Source: JAGQIB01 sp041393395
Lineage (GTDB): Bacteria > ARS69
Direction: 5' to 3'
DNA length: 64,000 nt
Assembly: GCA_041393395.1 (NCBI GenBank)
Contig: JAWKKG010000002.1
Location: 1-64,000, forward strand
Shown here: positions 25,521 to 33,773 of the stretch, in pieces
How positions within the stretch are numbered: position 1 is the stretch's first letter
How the letters are laid out: every line of letters begins with the position of its first letter
The notes under the pieces: generated by a model
Database searches by the model: none
Told to the model about the DNA's origin: nothing
What the model saw: the letters and a program-made list of their open reading frames with translations, nothing else
Program-made: the position numbers and the translations under genes

Positions 25521-25903
25521 TGCCGACGTACCGCTACGAGTGTGCGTCGTGCGATGCGACGCCCGAGTTCTTCCAGTCGATCAACGAGAAACCGAAGCGC
25601 AAGTGCCCGGAGTGCGGCGGCAAGCTCACGCGTCTGATCGGCGGCGGCGGCGGCGTGATCCTCAAGGGAAGCGGCTTCTACACCACGGACTATCGTTCCG
25701 ACAGCTACCACTCGGCCGCGAAGGCGGATCGCGCGGAACCGGCTCGCTCCGGGGAGACGTCGAGCGGCGGGGCGGATTCCGGGAAGACGACGGCGGGCGA
25801 CAAGGCGAGCGGGAGCGGGAAGACGGGTGGCGACGGGAAGACGACCGCCCGGAAGCCGACGGGTTCCGCCGCGAAGTCGAAGAAGAAGTCGGACTCGAAA
25901 TAG
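25520..25903 (+). CDS. FmdB-family zinc-ribbon protein with low-complexity tail
   Basis: The 127-residue protein begins with MPTYRYECASC, followed by CPECGGKLTRLIGGGGGVILK and GSGFYTTDY: the FmdB/CxxC-CxxC putative regulatory protein family. Residues about 65-127 are a low-complexity Ser/Gly/Lys/Thr tail ending in lysines, typical of the family but long here. The function of the family is unsettled; nucleic-acid or metal binding is likely. It is coupled to coaD through an overlapping stop/start. Confidence 0.85.
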   Translation: MPTYRYECASCDATPEFFQSINEKPKRKCPECGGKLTRLIGGGGGVILKGSGFYTTDYRSDSYHSAAKADRAEPARSGETSSGGADSGKTTAGDKASGSGKTGGDGKTTARKPTGSAAKSKKKSDSK

Positions 25904-25955
25904 CCCCCGCGATCCGGCCGGCGCATTGTCGGGCGAGCCACCTCCGGGAGGCCAC

Positions 25956-26630
25956 TCAGGCGGGCGGCAGCAGCAAGCCGCGCAGCTCGCCGTAGTCCCG
26001 CACGATCCGGTCCCCGTTCTCGCTCGGGGTCGAGAAGAACCCGCCCGCGAACAGGACGAACGGAACGCCGTGGGCTCGCGCGGCCTCGCGATCGGAGTCG
26101 CGGTCGCCGACCATCACGGCCCGCGTCGGGAAGATCCCCGTCTCGCGCAGGATCGCGCCGACCATGTCGGCCTTGCTGCCGATGCCGGGGGTGTCCACGC
26201 AGTACGCCCCGGCGAGAATCGGGTCGAGCTTGAATGCCTGCACGAACCCCGCGAGGTAACGTCGGCCGCAGTTCGACGCGAGCGCGAGTTGTCGCCCGGC
26301 CGAGTGCAGGTCGTCCATCAGCCGGCGTGCGCCCGGATACATCGCCCCGACGCCCTCGCCGAACGCGACTTCCTCCAGGTCCTGGGCCTCGCCCTCGATC
26401 TCGGACGCGAGCCCGTGCAACTCCTCCGGGAGCACGAACTGCCAGAACCGGTCCATCGGCAGACCGATCGCGCCCAGGAACTGCACGTCCTCCGGCACCG
26501 GGCGGTCGATCCCGTGTCGCGCGAAGACGGTCGCCACGGCGCGCTTGCCGAGATCGAGCCAGAAGCGATCGGTGGCGAGCAGGGTGCCGTCGATGTCGAA
26601 GATGACGAGCTCGGCGTGCGCGAGGTCCAC
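25956..26630 (-). CDS. HAD-superfamily hydrolase
   Basis: The 224-residue protein has all four HAD motifs: I IFDIDGTLL (nucleophile Asp near 12), II LALASNCG, III Lys in GSKADMV and IV MVGDRDSDREAA. A helical cap lies between motifs I and II. It is of the phosphoglycolate phosphatase/PGMB-like class; the substrate cannot be assigned. It is on the minus strand, convergent with the FmdB gene (52 bases between stops) and divergent from obg. Confidence 0.88.
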   Translation of the reverse strand: MDLAHAELVIFDIDGTLLATDRFWLDLGKRAVATVFARHGIDRPVPEDVQFLGAIGLPMDRFWQFVLPEELHGLASEIEGEAQDLEEVAFGEGVGAMYPGARRLMDDLHSAGRQLALASNCGRRYLAGFVQAFKLDPILAGAYCVDTPGIGSKADMVGAILRETGIFPTRAVMVGDRDSDREAARAHGVPFVLFAGGFFSTPSENGDRIVRDYGELRGLLLPPA

Positions 26631-26713
26631 GTTCCCTCCCGGGATCCGGTGCGATCGATGACGCGTGGCCGGCGAGTCTCCCCGGGGGCCGCGGGGGCGT
26701 CAAGCCGAGCCGA

Positions 26714-26742
26714 TTGACGGGTTCGGGAGCCCTCGGTACGTT
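26714..26742 (+). promoter_or_regulatory. sigma-70-like promoter of obg
   Basis: TTGACG (26714-26719) and TACGTT (26737-26742) are 17 bases apart, 42 bases upstream of the obg ATG. Confidence 0.6.
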
Positions 26743-26783
26743 CGGCTTCCGTCGGTCTCCCCGACGTTTCCCGTGGGCGCGCC

Positions 26784-27839
26784 ATGTTCCTGGATCGAGC
26801 GGTCATTCAAGTCGTCGCCGGCGACGGCGGTCGCGGTTGCATGAGCTTCCGCCGGGAGAAGTACGTCCCGCGCGGGGGCCCCGACGGCGGCGACGGCGGT
26901 CGCGGCGGCCACGTCTACCTGGTCGTGGACGAGCGTCAGTCCACGCTTCGCGATTTCCGCTTCCGGCGCGAGTTCAAGGCCGAGCGGGGCCAGCACGGCA
27001 TGGGTTCGGACATGACGGGTCGGAACGGCGAGGACCTCGAGATCCTGCTTCCGGCCGGCACCGTGGTGTGGGACGAAGAGACCGGCGAGCCCGTGGCCGA
27101 CCTCGTCGAGGTGGGGCAGCGCTTTCTCGTGGTGCGCGGTGGCCGCGGCGGGCGCGGCAACGCCACGTTCAAGACTTCCACGAACCGGGCACCCCGTCGA
27201 ACCGAACCGGGACTGCCGGGCGAGTCCCGCCGGCTTCGGCTCGAGCTCAAGCTCATCGCCGACGTCGGCCTCGTGGGATTCCCGAACGCGGGGAAATCCA
27301 CCTTCCTTTCCCGCGTGAGCGCGGCGCGCCCGAAGATCGCGGACTATCCGTTCACCACGCTTTCTCCGAACCTCGGGGTCGTGGACCTCCCGGACTTCCG
27401 GCAGTTCGTGGTGGCGGACATCCCGGGGATCCTGGAAGGCGCGCACGAGGGCAAAGGGCTCGGACTCGAGTTCCTGCGCCACATCGAGCGCACGCGCGTG
27501 CTGCTGTTCCTGCTGGACCTCACCTCGGAGGAACCGGCGGATCAGCTTGCGAAGCTGCGGCACGAGCTCGCCGAGTACGGTCACCGGCTCACGGAGCGCC
27601 CGTCGCTCGTGGCGCTCACGAAGGCGGATCTCTTCCCGGCCGGTGAAGTGCCGGCCCCTTCGTTGCCCGGCGAGGAGACCTTCGTGATCTCCTCGGTGCG
27701 GGGCGACGGGATGGGCTCTCTCCTCGAACGCATCTGGCAGCTCGTGGAAGCGGAGCAGCGCAAGGACCGGGATGCGTCCGCGGCGGCGCACGAGGGACCG
27801 GCGTCGACGGGACGGGGGCCGACGGAGCTCGAGGGGTGA
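26784..27839 (+). CDS. obgE: Obg-family GTPase (ribosome assembly/stringent response)
   Basis: The 351-residue protein has an N-terminal glycine-rich Obg fold (residues 1-158; FRREKYVPRGGPDGGDGG) and a G domain with G1 GFPNAGKST near 167, G3 DIPGILEGA and G4 LTKADL. The C-terminal OCT domain found in some members is absent; a short Ala/Glu tail ends the protein. Obg acts in 50S maturation and growth control. It starts a unit that continues through a HEAT-repeat gene, dprA, an acyltransferase and a sugar kinase. Confidence 0.95.
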   Translation: MFLDRAVIQVVAGDGGRGCMSFRREKYVPRGGPDGGDGGRGGHVYLVVDERQSTLRDFRFRREFKAERGQHGMGSDMTGRNGEDLEILLPAGTVVWDEETGEPVADLVEVGQRFLVVRGGRGGRGNATFKTSTNRAPRRTEPGLPGESRRLRLELKLIADVGLVGFPNAGKSTFLSRVSAARPKIADYPFTTLSPNLGVVDLPDFRQFVVADIPGILEGAHEGKGLGLEFLRHIERTRVLLFLLDLTSEEPADQLAKLRHELAEYGHRLTERPSLVALTKADLFPAGEVPAPSLPGEETFVISSVRGDGMGSLLERIWQLVEAEQRKDRDASAAAHEGPASTGRGPTELEG

Positions 27840-28453
27840 GCGACCTCGCGTCGGCGCTCGCGCTCGTCCGTTCCGAGGAACTGGAGGAGCGCTGTCGCGG
27901 CGTCGAAGAGCTCGCGCGCGTCGAGGGGGAGGCCGCCGCCGCCGCGCTGGCGGCTCTGCTCGCGGAGCCCAGCTGGTACCTGCGCGACCGCGTGGTGGAC
28001 GCGATCGCCGCGCGGCCGGATGCCGCGCCCGCCGTCCGCCAGGTGCTCTCGGGCGGTTCCTGGTTCGCGCGCGCGTCCGCCTGTGATGCGCTCGGGCGCG
28101 GGCGGGATCCGGATGCACTCCCTTCGTTGCTGCACGCCATGGAGGATCGCAACGTGTCGCTGCAGAAGTCGGCCGCCGCCGCCGTGCGGCGACTCGGGGA
28201 GCACGTGGGAGTGGAGTGCGTGGCGCGCGAGCTCGCGCGGCTGCCCGCGGAGAGACGTCGCCGGGTGATCACCCGCCTCGGTCATCAGGAGCCGCACTGG
28301 ATCGAGTCCGCGGAGCGGGCACTCGCGGCGCTGGAGCCGGCCGCGCACTCGGAACCACTGGAGCCCGCCTGGTCCGGAGGGCGTGCGGAGGTGCGTGCGC
28401 TCGCGCGATTCCGGCGCTGGATCGCGGCACTTCCCGTCGGGGACGCGCGATGA
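27836..28453 (+). CDS. HEAT-repeat protein
   Basis: The 205-residue protein is made of Ala/Leu/Arg-rich helical repeats of the HEAT/PBS-lyase type, for example AALLAEPSWYLRDRVVDAIA and DALPSLLHAMEDRNVSLQKS. No signal peptide or catalytic motif is seen, so a cytoplasmic scaffold or binding protein is likely. The GTG start overlaps the end of obg and the stop overlaps dprA, so it is tightly coupled to both. The partner is unknown. Confidence 0.7.
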   Translation: MSDLASALALVRSEELEERCRGVEELARVEGEAAAAALAALLAEPSWYLRDRVVDAIAARPDAAPAVRQVLSGGSWFARASACDALGRGRDPDALPSLLHAMEDRNVSLQKSAAAAVRRLGEHVGVECVARELARLPAERRRRVITRLGHQEPHWIESAERALAALEPAAHSEPLEPAWSGGRAEVRALARFRRWIAALPVGDAR

Positions 28454-29412
28454 CGCGCGATCGACTCGTTCGCCTCGGAATCTCCGTCTCGCGTCTCGCG
28501 CCCGTCACCGCCCGGAAGATCCGCGAGCACTACGGCGGATGGGTGGCGGCGGTCGAGGCGGCGGACCGGGATCGGGACTTCCCCGAATCCTGGCGAGAGA
28601 CGTTCCGCGGGGCCGAACGCGCGGGACACGTCGCCATCGAGCGGGCCCGGGCGGCCCACGCGACCGTGTTGTGGCGAGGAGATGCGGAGTGGCCGGACGG
28701 TCTCGCCGGTCTCTCGGATCCCCCGGAGGTCCTGTTCGTGCGGGGCGATCCGCGTTTGCTGCGGGAACCGTCCGTCGCGATCGTGGGAACGCGCGAGTGC
28801 ACGCCGGAAGGCGCGGACCTCGCCCGTCGACTCGGGGCGCGACTCGCCGAGGCGGGCCGCTGCGTCGTGTCGGGTCTCGCGCGAGGCATCGACACGGCCG
28901 CGCACGTCGGCGCGCTCGAAGGGGAAGGCGACACGATCGCGGTGCTCGGGGCCGGAGTCGACGTGCCCACGCCGCCCCGCAACGCCGCGCTCCACGAGGA
29001 GATCGCGAATCGCGGAGCGCTCGTCTCGGAGTTCGCCCCGGGGACCGAGCCGCGTCCCCGCCACTTTCCTCGCCGCAACCGGATCCTCGCCGCCCTCGCG
29101 CAGGCGATCGTCGTGATCGAGGCGAGGCTCCGTTCCGGCGCGCTCGTCACGGCCCGCCACGGACTGGACCAGGGCAAGGAGATCTTCGTCGTGCCGGGAT
29201 GGCCGGGATCCCCGCTCGCGGCCGGTCCTTTGGCACTGCTCCGGGACGGAGCCCGCCCGATCCGCGGGGCGGACGATCTGCTCGAGGACCTGTGCGGGCT
29301 CGGTGCCTCGCCCCCGTTCGCGATCGTCGCGGAGGGGGAGGACCGCCCCGTCGACTCTGCCGAGCAGCGAGCCCTGCGTGAGCTGCTCGGACCGGGTGTC
29401 CGCCTTGAGTAG
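28450..29412 (+). CDS. dprA: DNA processing protein DprA, short C-terminus
   Basis: DprA protects incoming single-stranded DNA and loads RecA during transformation. The 320-residue protein has the Rossmann-like core (about 85-275) with VAIVGTRECTPEG, VSGLARGIDTAAH, LGAGVDVPTPPRN, FPRRNRILAALAQAIVVIEA and RSGALVTARHGLDQGKEIF. The usual C-terminal winged-helix (DML1-like) domain is nearly absent: the chain ends about 20 residues into it (EQRALRELLGPG). With the ComEA-like gene at the left end this suggests natural transformation ability. It overlaps both flanking genes. Confidence 0.92.
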   Translation: MTRDRLVRLGISVSRLAPVTARKIREHYGGWVAAVEAADRDRDFPESWRETFRGAERAGHVAIERARAAHATVLWRGDAEWPDGLAGLSDPPEVLFVRGDPRLLREPSVAIVGTRECTPEGADLARRLGARLAEAGRCVVSGLARGIDTAAHVGALEGEGDTIAVLGAGVDVPTPPRNAALHEEIANRGALVSEFAPGTEPRPRHFPRRNRILAALAQAIVVIEARLRSGALVTARHGLDQGKEIFVVPGWPGSPLAAGPLALLRDGARPIRGADDLLEDLCGLGASPPFAIVAEGEDRPVDSAEQRALRELLGPGVRLE

Positions 29413-30358
29413 TGCGGGCAAGCGCGCGAAGCACGCACTCGAGACCGTGGGATTCCGTCTCCTCGTGGGGGCGGTCCGTCGCACGCCGAGGGCCTTCGCA
29501 CTGTCGCTGGGCTCGGCGCTCGGGCGCTTCGCGTTCGAGATCGGGATCCGCCGTCGGGTGGCGGTGGACAACGTCCTCGCGCGGCTCGCGCCGGCGGGCG
29601 GACGTCGCGCGGCCGTCCGCGTCGCGCGTGAGAGCTACTCGGTGATCGCGCGCACGTTCGTGGATCTGCTCCGGACCGATGTCGAGCCGGACGCCGTGGT
29701 CGGTGCGCTCGTGCCGCGCGAGGATCTGGAGCCGATCCTCGCGGTGTGGCGGCAAGGGAAGGGCGCGATGTTCGTCTCCGGGCACTTCGGCAACTGGGAA
29801 CTGCTGTTGAATTCGATTCGACGCCTCGGCGTTCCGGTCGGCGCGATGGCGAAGGACCAGTCGAACGCGGCCGTGAACGAGATGGTGAAGAGCATCCGCG
29901 CGCGCGGCGGGATCACCCCGCTCTCGTCGCGTCGCGATCTGCGGGAAGCGGTTCGCCTGCTGCGCAGCGGCGGGTACGTCGCCACGCTGATGGACCAGGA
30001 CGCCGGGCGACGCGGCGAGTTCGTGCCGTTCCTGGGAACCCTGGCGTCCACGCCGAGCGGCGCGGTGACGATGGCGGTACGGACGGGCGCCCCGCTCGTG
30101 CCCGGCGTGCTCGTGGATCTCGGCGGCTCGTATCGCGCCGCGATCGGCGAACCGTGGTGGCCCCCCGCCGCCGGGGAGATGGCGGAAGAGGAAGCGGTGC
30201 GGGCCGGCGTGGTGCACTACACGCGCTTCCTGGAGGAGCACGTGCGCGCGCACCCGGAGAACTACTTCTGGGCGCACCGGCGCTGGAAGACGCGACCGAT
30301 GGATGCGGGCCCGGACGGACGGGCGGGCCGGCCGTCCGGCGCGAAGGCGGGCTCGTGA
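29396..30358 (+). CDS. lipid A biosynthesis (KDO)2-lauroyl acyltransferase family protein
   Basis: This LpxL/HtrB-family acyltransferase of about 320 residues adds a secondary acyl chain to lipid A at the inner membrane. The catalytic H-x4-E motif is FVSGHFGNWELL near residue 128, followed by the family motifs MDQDAGRRGEFVPFLG and ENYFWAHRRWKTRP. The N-terminal membrane region (ETVGFRLLVGAV, FALSLGSALGRFAF) is present. The start is ambiguous: GTG at 29396 or TTG at 29405, both overlapping the dprA end. A Gly/Arg-rich tail follows the family end. It supports an LPS-bearing outer membrane. Confidence 0.9.
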   Translation: MSALSSAGKRAKHALETVGFRLLVGAVRRTPRAFALSLGSALGRFAFEIGIRRRVAVDNVLARLAPAGGRRAAVRVARESYSVIARTFVDLLRTDVEPDAVVGALVPREDLEPILAVWRQGKGAMFVSGHFGNWELLLNSIRRLGVPVGAMAKDQSNAAVNEMVKSIRARGGITPLSSRRDLREAVRLLRSGGYVATLMDQDAGRRGEFVPFLGTLASTPSGAVTMAVRTGAPLVPGVLVDLGGSYRAAIGEPWWPPAAGEMAEEEAVRAGVVHYTRFLEEHVRAHPENYFWAHRRWKTRPMDAGPDGRAGRPSGAKAGS

Positions 30359-31332
30359 CGTCGCCCGTCGTCGCCGTCATCGGCACCGTGAACCGCGACG
30401 TGATCGTGACGGCCGAGGGAGCGGAGCACACGAGCCTCGGCGGCATCCTCTACAACGTGCTGCCGCTCGTGGCGCTGCTGGAGGATACCGGCCTGCGCGT
30501 CGCGCCGATCGGCCGCCTCGGCGCCGGGGACCGGGACGAAGCGATCGCGCTGCTCCGCGGTTTCGCGGCGCTGGATCCGAGCGGTCTGATCGTGGATGCG
30601 GCGGGCACGAACGTCTCGCACCTCGATTATCGGGGTGGCGGCGAGCGGATCGAGCACGTGGCGATGAACGTCGCGTCGCTGGGCGGTGGTGACCTGGTCG
30701 CGGCCGCGCCGGCGCAGGCCGTGCTGGTCAACATGATCTCGGGGCGCGACGTGTCCCTCGAGGCACTCGAAGCGTTGCGAGCCACGTGCGATGGGACACT
30801 CTATCTCGACGTGCAGGCGCTCGCGCGCACGACGGACACGCCGCGTCGCCCGCGGGCGGAGCCGGAGTGGGTGCGCTGGGCCGCCGTCTTCGACGTCATC
30901 CGCGGCAACGAGGATGAGATCGGCTGGATCGCCGGTACGGGGGGAGACGTCGAGGCGGGGGTTCGCCGATTGCTTCACGCGGGCGCCGGCGAAGTGCTCG
31001 TGACGGCGGGATCGCGCGGGGCCTCACGTTTCGTGCTCGAGGGCAGCGATGTGCGTCGCGACGTCGTTCCCGCGGTGCCGGTCGCGCGGGTCGCAGACCC
31101 CACGGGTTGTGGCGATTCGTTTCTTTCCGCGGTCGTGGCGGGGCGGCTGCTCGGCCTCGCACCGCTCGACTCGGTGGCGCTCGGTGCTTGGCTCGCCTCC
31201 GAGGTGGCAACGCGGACGGGCCTGTCATCGTTGCGGGAGCTGCGAGGTGTTCGCAAACGGGCGGCCGCTGCCGACCCCCGCTTCGCGACGCTCCTCCGGG
31301 CCCGCGAGGGAACCGGCCGGCCCCCCGGGTAG
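30355..31332 (+). CDS. PfkB-family carbohydrate kinase
   Basis: The 325-residue ribokinase-like protein begins VAVIGTVNRDVIV with the family's substrate-binding glycines (TSLGGILYN). It ends with the signature DPTGCGDSFLSAVVAGRLLG, in which the catalytic base Asp is near residue 254 and the anion hole reads GCGD rather than GAGD. The sugar substrate is not predictable. It starts at GTG overlapping the acyltransferase stop and is the last gene of the obg unit. Confidence 0.85.
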   Translation: MTSPVVAVIGTVNRDVIVTAEGAEHTSLGGILYNVLPLVALLEDTGLRVAPIGRLGAGDRDEAIALLRGFAALDPSGLIVDAAGTNVSHLDYRGGGERIEHVAMNVASLGGGDLVAAAPAQAVLVNMISGRDVSLEALEALRATCDGTLYLDVQALARTTDTPRRPRAEPEWVRWAAVFDVIRGNEDEIGWIAGTGGDVEAGVRRLLHAGAGEVLVTAGSRGASRFVLEGSDVRRDVVPAVPVARVADPTGCGDSFLSAVVAGRLLGLAPLDSVALGAWLASEVATRTGLSSLRELRGVRKRAAAADPRFATLLRAREGTGRPPG

Positions 31333-31477
31333 GCCCCGCGGTTCCCACCCCGGTCGGGCCCTCGGCGCGACCCCGCGGATGCAAACGGTCGAAGTCTTGG
31401 CCCCAATCGTCGGTCGAGCAACGGCTTGCGGCGGCGCGCCCGGCCCGTCCCGCGAGAATTGCGGATCCTGGCGGAAG

Positions 31478-31494
31478 TTGGCACGAACCTTCCA
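31478..31494 (+). promoter_or_regulatory. sigma-54-like site upstream of a terminator
   Basis: TTGGCACGAACCTTCC has a perfect -24 element and correct 10-base spacing, but the -12 element reads CC instead of GC. The 13 bases GGAAGTTGGCACG (31473-31485) are identical to the pilA promoter (8221-8233). Nothing coding follows before the terminator at 31643. Confidence 0.4.
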
Positions 31495-31504
31495 TCGGAC
31501 CCGG

Positions 31505-31675
31505 GCGCGACCGGGATCGAGCTCTGCAGCCGAGTCTTTCCCGCGATTCCGGCCGTGGGCCGGCGAGGTTCGTCGGGAGTCAGTGAGAGAGGAGCTTCCG
31601 GGGGGGAGCCGCTGGCGATCGATCCGAGCTTCGTTCAGGTTCGGGCATCCGTCCTTCGGGGCGGATGCCCTTTTT
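31505..31675 (+). ncRNA. candidate small RNA between a sigma-54-like site and a UUCG terminator
   Basis: If the site at 31478-31494 is used, a transcript of about 170 nt would run to the strong terminator at 31643-31675 with no good open frame. It lies after the PfkB gene and its 3' end is antisense to the last codons of the minus-strand membrane protein gene. It could instead be the 3' untranslated region of the obg-pfkB unit. No RNA family is recognised. Confidence 0.25.
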
Positions 31676-32386
31676 CTTGGTGGCCGCTGCCGGAGCGACG
31701 TCCTCGGGCGGCTCGGACGGGCCGGCCAGTTCCGTGAGTCGCGCGAGCACCGGGCGGGCGGTCGCGTGGTGCCCGGCCCGCCAGGCGGCGCCCGCGGGGC
31801 CGGCGAGGGCGGTCTCCGCGAGGGAGGCCTCGAGCATCCGGGATCCGGCCAGGAACAGGAAGCCGGCACCCCAGACCCGGGGAAGGTCCTCGAGGAGGAG
31901 CGGGGCGTGGGCGGCGTCGGCCAGGAAGGTCACGAGAAAGCCGCCGCCGGCGGCAAGCCAGATCGGCCCCGGAACGTCGCGCCCGCGCGGCGAGCGCGCG
32001 AGGGTCCAGAGCGCCGGCCCGGCCACCGCGACGAACACGAGCCACGCGAGGCGTTCGGCGGCGGGAGAGTGACCGGACAGTGCGGGAAGCACCCGGAAGC
32101 GCTCCTCGAACGCCACGAGGGCGAGGATCCACGCGAGTCGTGTTCGCGCGCCGTGCTCGGCGGGATTCGAGCGTCCGGCAAGACGCTCGGAGCGCGTCAC
32201 CACCGTCAGCAGCAGCGCGCTCGCGAGCAAGAGACCCGCCGAGACGGTCGCGTGCGCGTGACCGAACGCCGGACTGCCGGAATCGAGGATCACGTCGCGA
32301 ACCACGGACTCGCGGCCGACCCACTGCAGGTATCCGAGCACGCCGGAGTAGACGGCGAGCAGGATCAGAACGGCCTGGCGGATCAA
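31580..32386 (-). CDS. unknown integral membrane protein
   Basis: The 268-residue protein has about five to six hydrophobic segments in the first 200 residues, including AVLILLAVYSGVLGY, SAGLLLASALLLTVV, LAWLVFVAVAGPALWTLA and WLAAGGGFLVTFLADAA. A polar, Pro/Arg-rich cytoplasmic tail follows. I do not recognise the family. It is on the minus strand, convergent with the PfkB kinase and divergent from RNase D. The plus-strand terminator at 31643-31675 is embedded in its last 30 codons, so either the reading frame tolerates the hairpin or the real protein ends earlier. Confidence 0.6.
   Translation of the reverse strand: MIRQAVLILLAVYSGVLGYLQWVGRESVVRDVILDSGSPAFGHAHATVSAGLLLASALLLTVVTRSERLAGRSNPAEHGARTRLAWILALVAFEERFRVLPALSGHSPAAERLAWLVFVAVAGPALWTLARSPRGRDVPGPIWLAAGGGFLVTFLADAAHAPLLLEDLPRVWGAGFLFLAGSRMLEASLAETALAGPAGAAWRAGHHATARPVLARLTELAGPSEPPEDVAPAAATKKKGIRPEGRMPEPERSSDRSPAAPPRKLLSH
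31643..31675 (+). terminator. canonical Rho-independent terminator with UUCG tetraloop
   Basis: A 12-bp stem (GGGCATCCGTCC / GGGCGGATGCCC with one G-T pair) has a TTCG loop and five T. It is the best terminator in the window and is oriented for plus-strand transcripts. It lies inside the 3' end of the opposing gene. Confidence 0.9.
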
Positions 32387-32569
32387 TCCGGTGTCCTCGC
32401 GGGTGGGGGCCTCTTCCCGGATCGGAGCGACTCGCTAGGACCTTGAACGCGTGTTCGTTCGCGACGATCGGTCCTGGTGAGGATTGATCGATCGTGACAA
32501 CGATCTCGCCGGACTCCGGATCATCGTCTAGACTGGCCGGCCGGAACTTTGCTCGACTTCGAGGTGCGC

Positions 32570-33748
32570 ATGTTCGTCACCGATCGCGACCGCTTTCTCT
32601 CCCTGTGCGAGGCGATTCGCGCCGAGGGCACGTTCGCCTGGGATACCGAGTTCATCCAGGATCGCACCTACTGGCCGCGACTCTGCCTCGTGCAGGTGGC
32701 GACGCGCGGCGAGGTCGCCGCGATCGACCCGTTCGAGGTCGGAGACCTCGAGCCGCTCTGGGACCTCGTGACGGATCCCGCGGTGCGGGTCGTGCTCCAC
32801 GCCGGCGCCCAGGATCTCCAGATCGCGTTCGACGCTGCGGAGCGACCGGCGAGAAACATTTTCGACACCCAGATCGCGGCCGCGTTCCTCGGCTACGGGG
32901 ACAGCATCAGCTACGCGGGACTGCTGTCCAAGGAGCTCGGCGTGCGGCTCTCCAAGCGCGAGACGATGACCGACTGGTCCCGTCGGCCGCTCACGGAGGG
33001 CCAGCTCGAGTACGCGCTCGACGACGTCCGACACCTGCTCACGCTCTACGACCGGCTGAACTCGCGGCTCGAGGAACTCGGCCGCTCGGAGTGGATCCGC
33101 GAGGAACTCGCGCCGTACGAGGACCCCGAGAATTTCCGCCGCGATCCGCGCAACGCCTGGGTACGCCTCTCCAAGCGCAAGTCGCTGGACAAGAAGGCGC
33201 TCGCGGTGCTGCGCGAGGTGGCCGCCTGGCGCGAGGAGACCGCGGCCCAGCGCAACGTGCCGCGGAACCGTGTGCTCGGCGACGAGATGCTCGTGGAGAT
33301 CGCGAAACGCGCCCCGCGGGAGGTCCAGGGTCTCTCCGCGATTCGCAACCTGCCGGAGCGCATCGTGGCGCAGGCCGGGAAGGAGATCGTGTCGCGGGTG
33401 AAGGAGGGTCTCGCGATCCCGCCGACCGAGCGACCGGAGCCGCCCCCGCTGCGCTCGGAGGATCCCGCCCGCGCCCGGGTCGTGGACATCATGGATCTGT
33501 TCGTCCAGGTGCGGGCGCGAGAAACCGGAGTTGCGCGCAACGTGCTCGCCACGCGACTCGATCTCGACCGCGCGGCCGGCCTCCACTACGGCGAGCGCGA
33601 CGGCCACGACGCACCCCGCGTTCTTCGCGGCTGGCGCGCGAAGCTCGTCGGCGACGATCTGCGTCGCCTGCTCGAGGGCGGCATCGTACTCGGCGTGGAT
33701 CCCAAGACCCGCCTGCCGCGCGTGATGGAGGCGGAGGCCGGCGGGTAG
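32570..33748 (+). CDS. rnd: ribonuclease D
   Basis: This 3'-5' exoribonuclease acts in tRNA maturation. DEDDy motifs are visible: FAWDTEF (Exo I), LHAGAQDLQI (Exo II) and YALDDVRHLLTLY (Exo III). They are followed by an HRDC domain (about 205-285; DKKALAVLREVAAWREE). A second C-terminal helical region ends the protein (about 392 residues). The start is placed at ATG 32570; a TTG at 32549, seven codons earlier, is also possible since no clear ribosome site decides. It is divergent from the membrane protein gene. Confidence 0.92.
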   Translation: MFVTDRDRFLSLCEAIRAEGTFAWDTEFIQDRTYWPRLCLVQVATRGEVAAIDPFEVGDLEPLWDLVTDPAVRVVLHAGAQDLQIAFDAAERPARNIFDTQIAAAFLGYGDSISYAGLLSKELGVRLSKRETMTDWSRRPLTEGQLEYALDDVRHLLTLYDRLNSRLEELGRSEWIREELAPYEDPENFRRDPRNAWVRLSKRKSLDKKALAVLREVAAWREETAAQRNVPRNRVLGDEMLVEIAKRAPREVQGLSAIRNLPERIVAQAGKEIVSRVKEGLAIPPTERPEPPPLRSEDPARARVVDIMDLFVQVRARETGVARNVLATRLDLDRAAGLHYGERDGHDAPRVLRGWRAKLVGDDLRRLLEGGIVLGVDPKTRLPRVMEAEAGG

Positions 33749-33773
33749 CCCGCGCGGCCTCCCACGGCGAGCG

